From assembly GCA_024752435.1 (NCBI GenBank), contig CP103025.1, positions 806,001 to 870,000 of the forward strand: a stretch of DNA of 64,000 nucleotides, read 5' to 3'. This stretch comes from Allantophomopsis cytisporea (Eukaryota; Ascomycota; Leotiomycetes; Phacidiales; Phacidiaceae). Both the position numbers and the translations under genes were made by a program. Below, in pieces: positions 44,557-56,035 of the stretch (positions within the stretch are counted from its first letter, which is position 1; the number at the start of each line of letters is the position of its first letter). Below the pieces are notes generated by a model, which was not told the DNA's origin, ran no database searches, and was given only the letters and a program-made list of their open reading frames with translations.

Positions 44557-46360
44557 TTGGAAAACTCGTGTGGGTACAAGGCGAGGATGACGCATGGATT
44601 CTCGACTTCGGTTTTGTAATAATGAGCTTGCTTGGTGACAAGTCTTTTAATGTTCTGGGTTAATGAACCTCGGTGATTTATGACAACGGCAAAAGCACCT
44701 GCCCAGCTGAATGCTCAACTCTCAATTAGGAGGAGGAGACGCTGTGGGTGCTTCATCGACATGCATTGTGCATCTAGTCAGGCAAGGCAATGGAAGCGAC
44801 AGAAAGAGGGGAATTGAGGAGTTGGAGTCGATGGTGTTTAAAGACCCTGCCTTAAGGTAGGTCGATATGTTATTAGATGGTGATAGGTCGTAATACGGTT
44901 CGTGTACTCTCCAATCTTGAGTATACAGAAGGACGAAACGGTTCTGTGATGTCTAGGTTCGTGCTTTGCCTTTCTGCTTGATTGTCTGGGATAGGATTTG
45001 AGATGCAACGCATCAATGTCGGTTCAAGTACCCCGGGAGGTCTGTTCGATGATTGAAGGATCCAGGTAGACGAGTGCCGTGGGCCAAAGAGTGAGGAGGG
45101 GGATGTTTTGGGATTGGGGGGATTGAATTAGGATTTGATCGTTTAGTTGATCGCTTGTGAAGACTTGTGTCCAGAATGATGCAGCTGGTGGATAAGATGG
45201 ACGACGGACCTGATTGTTCACGGCTGAGCAATTCGAGCAACGAATGATGATGCATGGAACGTATAGAAGCATGGGGAGCATAGGAAGTCCTTTACGCGGA
45301 GCACTTGTTGGCTTGGCAGTGCCGTGATAATCTTGTGGCTTGGAGTCAAAAATGTCTTTCACGCGATGCTTGCTTGTATTGTTTGGTGGCTCTTGGCTCT
45401 CTGGTTGGGTTAAACGGGCGAAATGTCTGGATATCCACACAAGTTCATAATGTTAGAATAGATGTTATTCGCTACCGTAAGGAATAATGAGGGTACTTCT
45501 TACCGTATGATTGATTCGACTTGCTTCACCACCACCAAGCAGAGCATCATATCTCCCTTAGCATTGATTTATCTCAAATGATGCTATTTCAATACTACGT
45601 ACAAACGTTGTATTACAATTTAGGTACTCCATAATACTCCATACTCTATAGGGTTTTTTGACTCACGATGCTTCCCTACAACTCATGGCAAAGTCGTGCG
45701 CGTCAATCAATCAATGTTTTACTGAAGGAAGATCATTTTTTGACTCGGATCAAGCACTCGTAGCGTGCAAGACGAGTAAGCACAATTTCTTCTGAAGTCC
45801 AAAGTTGTGCTCCACAGCTGAAGCGTTTTTGCGTGATGAAGGTCCACTACTATGGTACCCTTCTACCGAACATCAACTACTACATCCTCGTGCTAATACT
45901 TTATGCCCAATACTGGACAGTGCTGAAGCAAGATGTTGGATAATCACCACCGGAAGAGAGTGTACCGGTCCTTAAGCTACTCACCTGCACCTTGTCGTTG
46001 CGGGGAAGGCGTGCGCCCCGTCCAAAGGCTCTCTCCGTGCTTTCGAACTGAACACTACCTAAGCACTGAGCACTGAGCACTGAGCACTAAGCACCGTCCA
46101 TGGGGGGCTTGGATCACGCAAGTAGTGGAAATCAATGGTTGCTTTTTAGTGTTGAGGACAGCGACGGAGTACGCCAGGAAGAAGAAAGGGAGCACCAAAT
46201 GAACAAAAGAGAGGGAGGGAAGCCGAGTAAGTTCAAGTAAGGTAAAGGCTGTTAGTGCATGTCAATGCTTCGGATGTTCCGTTGAAGCGTAACCAGTATT
46301 TATGTGGATGTTCATGTGTGAGGAGAGATATGTGGGGGAGAAAAGGTGGTACGTAGTGAA

Positions 46361-46449
46361 GGAGGATGACGATGATGACGATGAGGAGGAGAAGGAGGAG
46401 GAGGACGAGGACGAGGAGGACGAGGAGGACGAGGACGAGGAGGAGGGAG
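46361..46449. repeat. GA-rich trinucleotide repeat (GAG/GAC/GAT)n
   Basis: About 90 bases made of GAG, GAC and GAT triplets, mostly GAGGAC and GAGGAG, in gene-free DNA. It could encode Asp/Glu but lies in no plausible gene. Confidence 0.85.
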
Positions 46450-46850
46450 GGTGAAGTGCTTGGAATTAGATGGGTGAAAGGTGGAGGTGAAAAGGTGAAA
46501 GGGGAAAGATGAAGAAGACAAAGGAAAGGAGGCTGACAAGCAGACCATTTATCACCAGATCTACAGACGAGGAAGAGTCAATGTCAAAGAATCCGAGAAG
46601 TAGAATGGAGAGAGAGCACAGAGTATTGCGTTCGTACTTGCGATGCAACCCTTCTGTACGTACGTACTCAGACACAGTACTTACTTACACGTGCACTCTA
46701 TTTAGTCCAACAATACAAATGCAATGAGCCAAGGACACAAGGACATATCTACTAAGTACATATTATATGTAGTAGATATCACAAGCATAGCCTGTTCTTA
46801 CCTATTCTTACTACGACAATATTAATTCACATCAGAAAGCCAATTCGTGC

Positions 46851-46888
46851 TATTTTATTTTATTTTATTTTATTTTATTTTATTTTAC
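46851..46888. repeat. Pentanucleotide repeat (TTTTA)n
   Basis: Seven to eight perfect copies of TTTTA, then TTTTACTTTTT. Confidence 0.92.
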
Positions 46889-48085
46889 TTTTTGGTTTGT
46901 ATTTTTCATCACTTTATCATTTCCAATTCTAACGTGGCACCAATATCGTTCTGCTGCCAAGAGGGACCAGGCACGTACTTGTAGATCAGGATGTCCAGAA
47001 TCCAATATGTGCTTACATTGCCACGTTCTCGTCAAAGCGATGAAAAGAGATTGGAATGTTTCATACGCACGATATTTATATGCTTCGACCTCATGGGCAC
47101 CTGATGCCCAATCTATTCCACTATTCTGCTCATCCATCGAATCTATCCTAAGCCATAGTGACTCTTGTCCTCATCCTTCGACAATGATGCTTGCTCTGCT
47201 AGGGTGAGTAGGCTGATAATCTCCTCCTGGACGGAGTCATTGGCTCACATATACCACCCGACGCATGCAGAAGGAGGAGGAGAATCATAGAATAAAGTTT
47301 AAAAGGATTATTAGGGTCGAGAGGAGAGCAGAAAGGAAAGAAAAAGTAAAATTTGTATGTTCGCTTTTGGCTCGCTCCTCATCCGTGGCTTCGAACATTC
47401 TCGCCCCGCGCTCATTGTCCAACTTATGACCCACTCATTTCCATGAACGCCCAGTACCTTGTTCTCATGAATTGCATAGCTGGGCGGGCATGCGACGGAT
47501 TGTTCCACTTAGTAAATCCCCTGGGTGAATATTATTCTCAATTTTCCAATTTCCATTTTCCATCTTCCTCACTGTATATATTCATATATTCACACAATCA
47601 ATGATTTCACGATTTCATGCGTTGATTGCTCATATAAATACAGTCAGTACTCTTACTATTTCCCCGTAGCCCAAGCTATGTCCTCGTGTCGGTTATTTAT
47701 ATGGATTTACTTCAACCTTCTCCAGGGTCTCTGATTTATTTGGTGTTCATCCCTGTGAATCCTCAGAGTTTTGCGAGATTTGCGAATACGAAGTTCTTTT
47801 TCCTCACATTGAAGAAAGTGGTGAAGTATCGATCGATTATTCTACATTTTGTATTCGACCATCTGTCTTCTGTGCTCTTCTCACACCCCCATTTCCAGCA
47901 GTCCTCTGCAATTGGAAGAATTATCCTATTCTACACCATAAAGGTAGGTAGTCGTATTTGGTATTTCGGTAATACATAGAGAGTTGTCTACTTTACCGTA
48001 CCTTACCCGTCGTGCTCCCTCGGAATTTCATCTACATCCACATCCGCATCCAACTTCTCCTTCCAACCTGCCTTACTTTATTCTG

Positions 48086-48124
48086 TGGATATGGATATGG
48101 ATATGGATATGGACATGGACATGA
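48086..48124. repeat. Hexanucleotide repeat (GGATAT/GGACAT)n
   Basis: Four copies of GGATAT followed by two of GGACAT, about 700 bp upstream of the regulator start. Confidence 0.9.
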
Positions 48125-48458
48125 ACACTCGTTTCCTTATTTATTCACCTCGTCCATACCTGACCTTGCACACCTCAAGCAACTTCACTCCCAAACTCAA
48201 TCTACCAAACTCCAAAATCTCTCTGCAAAAGTCTTAAACCAAACCCTATTCTATCCATAACAAGTCAGGCGCCATAGAAACTTGCCAGATTTGACCTGAC
48301 AAACAAGCCTCACCTTCTCCCTCCCTCCCAATCTCTCTTCTCATTATTGCTATTGGCGTCGACTCGTATGTACATACCTCACCACTTGTACCACTCATAC
48401 CAACACTTGTCCGATCACCCTCAACACATCGCACTACTGTTCAACACTATCCACTATC

Positions 48459-48497
48459 CACGGCCACGGTCACGGCCACGGCCACGGCCACGGCCAC
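48459..48497. repeat. Hexanucleotide repeat (CGGCCA)n
   Basis: Six copies of CGGCCA (one CGGTCA), about 330 bp upstream of the regulator start. The GC-rich unit can fold back on itself (GGCC is palindromic). Confidence 0.9.
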
Positions 48498-48815
48498 TAC
48501 CATTACCACTTCTACTCTGCTCCATACTTTTCCCATCACCCCATCTCTCCCCCAGCAATACTTACCAGCAGATCCTTGCCAAAGAAAAATTATACCGTGA
48601 CCCTCAACTCTGCTCCCCAAAGCCCGACTATGCCCGCATGTCACGCGGCGCATGTTCTTGTTGTTCATACTTGACTTGTACAACATCTCCTTCAGTCACC
48701 GAAGTTTACGCGCTCCCGCATCCCATTTGACGCTGTATACGACAAAGTTAAAGAGGCAGAAACGCGTTCATTATTGAATTACCACATCATATCATCAGGC
48801 ACATCCAAAACAGAT

Positions 48816-51700
48816 ATGTCAACCATGCAGTTATCGCCCGGGGACGACTCAAATAGTCCATCACAGCAGGGTCCTCCGGGCTCAAGGAGAACGGCACCGG
48901 TACCTTTGGATTCTATGCGGGCATACCGCGCTTGTCTCAATTGTCGCGGACGAAAGACGCGCTGCGATTTGGACATCAATGGAGGACGCCCAGTAAGTCA
49001 AAATTTGTTATCCCTTCTTCATTATCCACGACTGCGCATACCTCTCGGGGATTTTACAACGCTCAGTCGTCATGTTGCCACCTTACATCATCCATCCTTG
49101 TATGCCTCCCGCATTTCAAAGGCCGAGGGCTCTGCGAGATGCGTGGGGTACATACATATACCCCGGCGTTCATCCAGCATTGTGCGGGGGTCCCAATACC
49201 TGTAGCACTCACACATTGCTGCATGCATGTATTGTCAAGAATCTGTTTGACAGATGACCTGTTGCATGTCCTTCATACATGGAACATGTCACTTCACTTC
49301 AACATCATCACGCCAGGCTCCTCAGGATGCACCCTTCTTCACCAACCGATATCAAATATCTCCTGTTCGTCACGTGCAACGACACCTGTTTGAGCTGGGC
49401 TAACCGCCGTATAGCCGTGTAGGAGATGTCAAAGGGAACAGAAAGAATGTGTGTTGGGCGAGAGTCACAGAGGCGGTCGACGTGTGCGCAAGAAGCCCAA
49501 AATCGAGGCAGATGGCCCACCGCCGCTGGAGTCTTCTGGGCAATCCTCGGGTACCTCACCGTCTGGTCATACGCCAACGAGCAACGTACCATCGGGTCAT
49601 ACGCCGACGATGGACTTTCAACCACTGATGAAACTTGATACCCCATTTATGAAACGTCAGGAACCGCCGAATGGGCAATATACTTGGCAAAATCCAGGCC
49701 AAACACCTACACCTATATCTGATGGAATGCAACATCCGCTAAGAATAAATCACATGGTAATTTGTCCTCCATACTTATTTCCATGTATCTAATGTCCATA
49801 GACAAACCCCGATGCATATGCAAGACCAAAGTCGACGACAGATCTGCCACTCTCCGGTAGTCGGCCTGTACATGAGACCATAGCCTCGGCTGATCTCCAA
49901 AACCCTTCCGATGCACTGGAGATTTTAGCTCAAGTCGCAGACAGAGCCGACGATGGGGATTCGGCATCAAGTGAAAATGGCATGACCAAAATCCAAAGAA
50001 GCAATCATCACGACCCCAGAATGGCTCCGATAGCCCACATGAACAACGTCTTCCAGTACAAGCCTCTCAATGATGGGCTGATAAGTCCGGATATGATACA
50101 CACCCTCTTTGCGAATTACGCAGCCAATTATCATCCATATTTCCCCATTGTTAGTCGAGAAACCTTTGACCCTTCAAAATTGCCTCAGCTCTCCCGCAAA
50201 GAACCCCATATATTTTCGGCCATATTGGCCATAGGTTCGAAGGATGACATAAGGATACATAAAATTTGTTTCGACCATATGCAACAACTGATTTCAGATA
50301 TCATTGCGGGATCTGATGCCGGTGTTGATGCTGTCGAGGCTCTGCTGATCCTTTCTCACTGGGTATCCCATCGAGCATCGGCTAATTTCACGGTGGGTAG
50401 AGGAGAAGAAGATCGTCAGGCGTGGATGTATATTGGTACCGCTGTTAGACTTGGTTACTTTCTGGGCATTGATAGGACGGCATTCAAGACTGATCAAGCA
50501 GAACATACGCCTCAATTTATCCGATCAAAATTGGCCTGGGTTGCATGCTATGTTTGCGATCGCTCCGTAGCAGTGCGCTTGGGTAAAGGATTTTGGGCTC
50601 GTGGACCAGGTCCACTATCAGGATTGAAAGCCAAAGACTTTCCGTCTCTGGCACCTCGATCTGACAATGAAGATGATCAAGCAGCTCTCTTCCAAGCACA
50701 ACTCGAACTCATTCAAATATTCAGCAACGTACACGACATCCTGTATTCATCCAAGGGTCATGGTTGGAAGGAAATGCTCGAAGGCCGATATGCGAAATAT
50801 CTGGATGATTTCAGAACCACGATACGTGGCTGGAATGATACTTGGGGCGATTTACAATGCTCGCCGCATTTGAAAACTGCTACGACGCTTTCATACGATT
50901 ATTTACGGCTCTATGTCAACGCCTTTGCATACCAGGCTACTATATCCCGCGCGATGATGTTTTCCCGCGATTCCCAACATTCTCAGATAGGACCTCTGCC
51001 ACTTATCAACGCTGCTGCTCCCGATGCACGATTCATTTATGATGCGATTGATGCTGCTAAGAGCTTGTTATCAACCTTCAACAACTTCTCATCACCCGAG
51101 GTCTTGCGATACATGCCATCAAAGTATTATCTGTATATTATTTACAGCGCTGTTTTTCTGTACAAAGCGAGAAGCACCACAACGATGACCGACGACGAGC
51201 GAATTGGTCTACGGAAGACTATCAATCTCACAATAGAAAGACTGCAGAAGACCTCCGCAGGTGCAAATCACATGGGAGATCGTTATGCTCGACTTATTCA
51301 CCTCTTATGGCGCAAGGCGCCAAAGAAAGCCTCAGATCCGAGAGGAATGACTCCTCAGAGCATCGAAGGACGTTTATCAGCCAGTGAATCATTCCAAAAC
51401 ATGCCTAATAGCGGAGATCAACAATACTTCGATACCATGGCTACCCAAAACGGATACCAAGATATACCCAATTACAATGGACTGCAACCTCCTCCTGGAA
51501 ACGGCACTTTCAGCTGGCTGGATCTGGGTGCTACGTGGTCTTTTGCCACACAGAATAATAGCGTCACTGGGAGCACTGGGGATATCGATCTGAGTGATGG
51601 TCTGGAGGGCACGGGGATACCCAGTCCATATGATCTCGATATGAGCCTGCTGAGCGATTACCGGGTGCTGGATGGTGATAACCCGAATTTGATTTTCTAG
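48816..51700 (+). CDS. Zn(II)2Cys6 fungal transcription factor
   Basis: Nuclear DNA-binding regulator with a binuclear zinc cluster and a fungal-specific middle homology domain. Three exons, 48816-48992, 49415-49756 and 49802-51700, encode 805 residues. The zinc cluster is CX2CX6CX10CX2CX6C with Cys40, 43, 50, 61, 64 and 71 (RACLNCRGRKTRCDLD, then PCRRCQREQKECVLG). The first, unusually long intron (422 bp, GTAAGT...GGCTAAC...TAG) splits the cluster right after GGRP. A basic linker (HRGGRRVRKKPKIE) and a Gly/Pro/Thr-rich stretch follow. The fungal_trans domain spans about residues 250-600 (HPYFPIVSRETFDPSKLPQL, GTAVRLGYFLGIDR, SKLAWVACYVCDR). The C-terminus is acidic and aromatic (about 720-805), like an activation domain. 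I cannot name its target pathway; neighbours are a sugar transporter (divergent) and a thiolase (convergent). Confidence 0.92.
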
Positions 51701-51988
51701 TTGATCAAAATATATACCGCGATGAATCTCTTCTTTAGTAATTGGGAAGAATATTCTTTTATGATTGGGCGTAGAGTACCGGAGCATGGAGGAAGTTTAA
51801 GGATATATTCTATTTTTGGGCTGGGGTTCAAAAGATGAGCTGTAAAGGCTGCTGTCAATGCAATGGATTTGTTTGTTGTGTATCATTAAACTTAGTGAGT
51901 GAGGTATGCATTTGAATGAAGCATGATCAACTAGGTACATAACATTTAATCAGTTTCAACAGACTCAACCTTTCTCATGAGATGACCT
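51701..51988. other. Short intergenic region between convergent genes
   Basis: 288 bp shared by the 3' ends of the regulator and the thiolase genes. No gene seen. Confidence 0.5.
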
Positions 51989-53413
51989 TTAAAACCTAGC
52001 TTCAACCTTCTTCTCGGTATCGCCGAGTGCCCACTCACTAGCCTTTGTTTTGCTCCTCACACTTCTCGCCTGTGCCTCCGTAAATCCTTTTGCCTCAACA
52101 GCAGGATTATATCCCAACTTGTTCCTCCTCCCAACCTCCTGACTCTCCACACCCACATTACTTCCCCCATCCGCCCTCTTATAAACCGTGACGACAACCG
52201 CTCCACCAAGGCCCAGATTATGCTGCAGCGCAACCTTAGTCCCCTCAACAAGCCTATTATTCGCCCACCCTCTCAGCTGCCACGTGAGCTCCGCACACTG
52301 TGCAATCCCACTGGCACCAAGCGGATGGCCTTTACTGATCAAGCCACCGGAAGGATTCACCACAACGCGTCCCCCATAAGTGATATCGCCATTACGCACC
52401 ATCTCATGCGCCTTCCCATGCTCCGCCAAGCCAAGACTATCAAGCACGATCATCTCATTTGCCGAGAAACAATCATGCAGCTCGCACACGCCCACATCAG
52501 CCACACCCACGCCCGCCTCACGCAACGCCGCCTTCGCCGCAACCTGTGTCATCTCAAACCCCATCAGATCGATCGCCGACCGCGAGAACAGACTCGGCGC
52601 ATCTGTAGCCAGTCGCTGCCCCGCGATCAGCACCGCCTGCTCCTTGAGGTGCGGGCGTGCATCCAGGAAGTCCTGCGATACCAGCACGGCTGCGGCGCCG
52701 CCGTCGGACGTCGGGCAGCATTGGAGCTTGGTCAGCGGCGCGTGGATCATGGGCGCCGACTGGATCTGCTCGAGCGTGTAGACGTCCTGGAACTGCGAGT
52801 AGGGGTTGCGTTGGCTGTGCTCGTGGTTGATGCGTGCTATCTCTGCGAAATCCGAGGCCTCGGCGCCGTATCTGCGCTGGTTAATGTTGCTCTTGGTGGT
52901 CGTGGGGTGGGGGGCTCACTTCTCCATGTACTCTCTTCCTGCATTCCCGAATAGCTGTGCGGCGCCCGGCGCATTCGTCACGCCTCTTGTTGCTCGCATC
53001 ATCTCACTCGTCGTCCCGGTAGGGTTGCTTCGGTCGTTCCACGCGCTTTGCAAACTCCCTGGCGCCATCTTCTCGAAGCCTACGACAAGCACGCAATCTG
53101 CTGCTCCGTGGGCGATGGCATTCCGGCCCAACGCCAGACCTGTAGATCCCGTGCTGCAGTTATTGTTTACGTTGAAAATGGGGATGCTTGTCATGCCGAA
53201 TTGGTAGAAGACACGCTGCCCGCACGTGCTGTCCCCGTAACAGTAGCATGCTACGCCTTGCTCTACGTCGTCGTAGTTTATTTGTGCATCGAGCATGGCT
53301 TTTACTCCGGCTTCAAATCCGAGCTCTGTGTAATCGACCTTACCGCGCGGTTTGATGAATTTCGTCATGCCGACGCCGAGGACGTAGCAGGGGGAAGTTG
53401 GTTTTTTGACCAT
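51989..53413 (-). CDS. SCP-x type thiolase (sterol carrier protein X thiolase domain)
   Basis: Thiolase-superfamily enzyme of the SCP-x/SCP2-thiolase branch, which in peroxisomes cleaves 3-oxoacyl-CoA, particularly branched-chain substrates. Two exons, 53413-52920 and 52871-51989, joined over a 48-bp GTGAGC...CAG intron, encode 458 residues. The N-terminus YVLGVGMTKFIKPRGKVDY is typical of the family. Catalytic residues are visible: nucleophile Cys in NVNNNCSTGSTGL (about residue 87), the HDCFSANE motif and the GHPLGASG motif with its catalytic His. No SCP2 sterol-carrier domain is attached, unlike the mammalian fusion protein. The C-terminus ends EARF, so there is no PTS1 tripeptide, and no clear PTS2 is seen at the N-terminus. 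Peroxisomal location is therefore not supported directly by sequence. Confidence 0.92.
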
Positions 53414-53874
53414 TGTTGCGGTGGGGTAATACTCAGTGATGATTTTTTGTTGCCTCGATGGTATTTGATAGGAATTGTTTTACTAGGAGAGTGGATTGTA
53501 GTATTACGTCTGCAAGCTTGATAAATTTGTACATACATATGTATAGATCAAGTACGTAAAGAGGTGGAGGTCGTCGGTTATGATACGGGGAATTGTGGGG
53601 TAGCTGGGCGAATGCGGGGGTTAGTGCGGACCGAGGCTGATGACTTATGCAGTGGTACTTGTTCTTTCAGATGTTTTATCTCAACTGTTATGAATAATAG
53701 AACCATTGCAAATCTTGTTGGGTCCTGATATGAATCAATCTTCACGTATAACATAACATGTACATAGTAAGAAGACAGACGTTATAAACCCGCGTATTAC
53801 TCGTACGTTTTCCAAATGGCTAGTGGCTATTCTATCTATTTTGTGCTGTCAAAGGTCAAGATAAAACGGTGAAG

Positions 53875-53994
53875 AGACAGAGAGGGAGAATTTTGAAGTT
53901 GGTTGTTGCGGGTGCAGCTGTTGGACTTTCGGGATGGTTAGATTTGAGAAGACTTCTAAAGTTGCTAAGGCTCTCTTTCGATAGCATGGCTATC
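53875..53994 (+). pseudogene. Relic of a DUF2236 oxygenase C-terminus
   Basis: About 40 codons read GRILKLVVAGAAVGLSGWL followed by DLRRLLKLLRLS, matching the hydrophobic C-terminal anchor of DUF2236 oxygenases. The intact paralogue at 30176-31676 ends RNFRTLVAAGAAVGLVGWFG. Upstream bases carry stops in frame and no further family sequence, so this is a remnant of a second copy or of a related gene. Short length keeps the confidence moderate. Confidence 0.45.
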
Positions 53995-54150
53995 CACAAG
54001 AGCTTATCCCTATATCGCAAGTTCAGAGACTCTCTTCAAAGTGTATGGATTTGATATTGATAAATTCGACACATTCCTTGATGAACATCAACCGATGATA
54101 AGCAACACCGAAAAGATTACCCTCTTTCCACCCGCGGCACTTCCAATCGA

Positions 54151-55573
54151 CTACTCCATTCCGATCCCGATTGAACAACGGGATACTACGTCTTCCCACT
54201 CCAAGTCCTCCTCCGAGTCTGGCCTACGCATCCCGATCACGGCACCGTTCATCTTGACCTTGAAAACATAACGCCTATGAAGGTATCCTCTAGCATATCG
54301 CCAGTATGGTGCTGTACAGCTCCCACCAACTTTCCCTGACGTTCGCTCATGCTTTCTGCAACAGTACCTTTTCATGTTGTCAAGAACTTTGGGAGAGATG
54401 CTGTGTTGGTTGAAGATCTGGGTGCCCTTGACCGGGAGTAAGGAAACGTTTTGTGATGTGTCCTCCATAAATTCGTAATTTGGCCTTTGGCCTCGATACA
54501 TAGATCGAAGATGAGATATCTGATCAACGAATTTGATGGCACGGCGCTTCAGTTCACGAGTGTGCACTTAAGAAATTGCAGACGCTAAAGTGTCTTTGTC
54601 GAACACTGAAACCATCCAGTGGATATAGTCCTCGGAGAACTGTTTGTTTTGACGTGATACAGAGAAGATATGAGTCAATTGTTTCCCAATTCTCTCATAA
54701 GAACTGACTCCAGATGCTTGATCTTCTATCATGATTTTCTCTACTTCTGCGAGAACACTAGCCTCTGTTTCTTTGGCTAGAACTCCTATAGGGTCTTTCC
54801 TACTCAAAGAGGCATAGCATTCATTGTCGATCAAGAGCTGTTTTCTAGATTTCCCCTGTTTCGATGCTGACAACAGGAAGCTCTACCATAAGGCTAATCC
54901 AGCGAAGTCCGATTGTGCTTACGCCTTTGAATCTGTCATGTTTGAATTTAAACTCCTTTATCCACTTTGTTTGCCAGAAGTCTGAAAAGTCTGTCTTCTC
55001 GGTCATTCAACGTGATTCACAATGGCGTCGCTCGTCCATAATTTCGTTCAACGCGTCGTGTTGGCGTTTTAACTCTCGCCGCAGCCGCATGCGATCTGCT
55101 TCCTCCGATGATAAACCCGAAGATCCAAGTCCTTCTTGGAAGGCAGCTGAGAGTTCTGGCTGGCGACGGCGAGCAATTCTCTCTTCATCTTCTGTCCCGC
55201 GGAACTGTTTCTTTTCGTCACCCGAGCTGCTATCCTCATCATCATTCGGAACGCCTTTGCCCCTGCCCTCCCTTTGCCCTTGCCTCTATCATTTGGCTTT
55301 GAGCGCACGAGTCTGGAATTTGAATTAGACATTGGAGCGGATATGGACTTAGTCATCCGTTCCTCACGGGTGACGTTGGCAGGCACAGCGCGGATATATG
55401 GGCTACTAGGTCCAAGTAGATTATCTTCTAGATCCAATGCTGGAGAATCCGTTAAAGACATTTCTTCAAATCTGATAGTCTTCAGTCTCGCTTTTGCGTT
55501 TCTTTATTGCATCTGGCGACACAAGTGTATGTTCGGGAATCGAGGTCGGGTTAACACCTGGTAACGAAGACAT
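54151..55573 (-). pseudogene. Broken unrecognised gene with stops and frameshift
   Basis: A decayed gene read right to left. It opens with ATG at 55573 (MSSLPGVNPTSIPEH), reaches a stop near 55466, and continues in a second frame (55461-55069, SKPNDRGKGKGRAG), then in a third (GVPNDDEDSSSGDEKKQ through RRELKRQHDALNEIMDERR). That third frame meets TGA at 55009-55007 directly followed in frame by MTEKTDFSDFWQTKWIKEF. A 67-bp intron (54922-54856) fits the next junction (HDRFKG/GKSRKQLL). The downstream part (NECYASLSRKDPIGVLAKE, then SYERIGKQLTHIF) is broken by TAA at 54570-54568, after which the frame stays open (VHTRELKRRAIKFVDQISHL) to 54151. The protein would be acidic and helical; I do not recognise the family. 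Unrecognised introns could explain one frame change, but not all breaks. Confidence 0.6.
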
Positions 55574-56035
55574 GATTTTGATATGAAGCAATTATTGTTG
55601 AGAAAAAGAGGCTCTGAACATAACATACGAAGCAGACAAAGCATATAATAATTTAGATTACGCTAGAATCGGTACTTCAATCTTGGGGAAGCAGACGACA
55701 GATGCATCGGGCTGTGTGCATAGCACAACGCGATCGTTGCGGGAAGATTGAGATAAAAGAGGGCTCAATTCGAGACGTTACGCCTATCGATTTGATTCGA
55801 GTTGTTCATTAATGTGAGGCTGTGTGTATTGGGCTGTGTGTAGTCTATGCACGTCGTCGTGGCAGTATTACCCTGCCAGTTCAGGACCCTCTGATTGGCC
55901 GATGATGAAATATCGCCCATCATCAGCATCGAAAAGAGTTCATAATTATTACCAACTCCGCATCATTAAGCTCTTCCATTCTGTCTGTTTAAGACGAGGA
56001 GCAGCTGGTAGTCATGTCAAATCCTAAGACTTCAA
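55574..56035. other. Intergenic region upstream of the DUF6594 gene
   Basis: 462 bp between the broken gene and the DUF6594 gene. It includes an upstream ATG at 56014 that opens a 26-codon frame overlapping the chosen start at 56036. No other feature recognised. Confidence 0.5.

Larger units (their letters stand above)
44557..48815. other. Gene-free divergent region between sugar transporter and Zn2Cys6 regulator
   Basis: 4.3 kb with no supportable gene. Repeats are frequent: GAGGAC/GACGAT purine repeats (46361-46449), TTTTA (46851-46888), GGATAT (48086-48124) and CGGCCA (48459-48497). The longest frames (45024-45440 minus, 48347-48730 plus) have no ATG-led, domain-bearing reading. The last 0.6 kb is pyrimidine-rich, fitting a long leader of the regulator gene. 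Confidence 0.5.

Noticed and set aside
45024..45440. 138-codon minus-strand frame in the gene-free region
   Set aside because: It starts at GTG rather than ATG, has no domain or targeting signal, and sits in promoter-like DNA.
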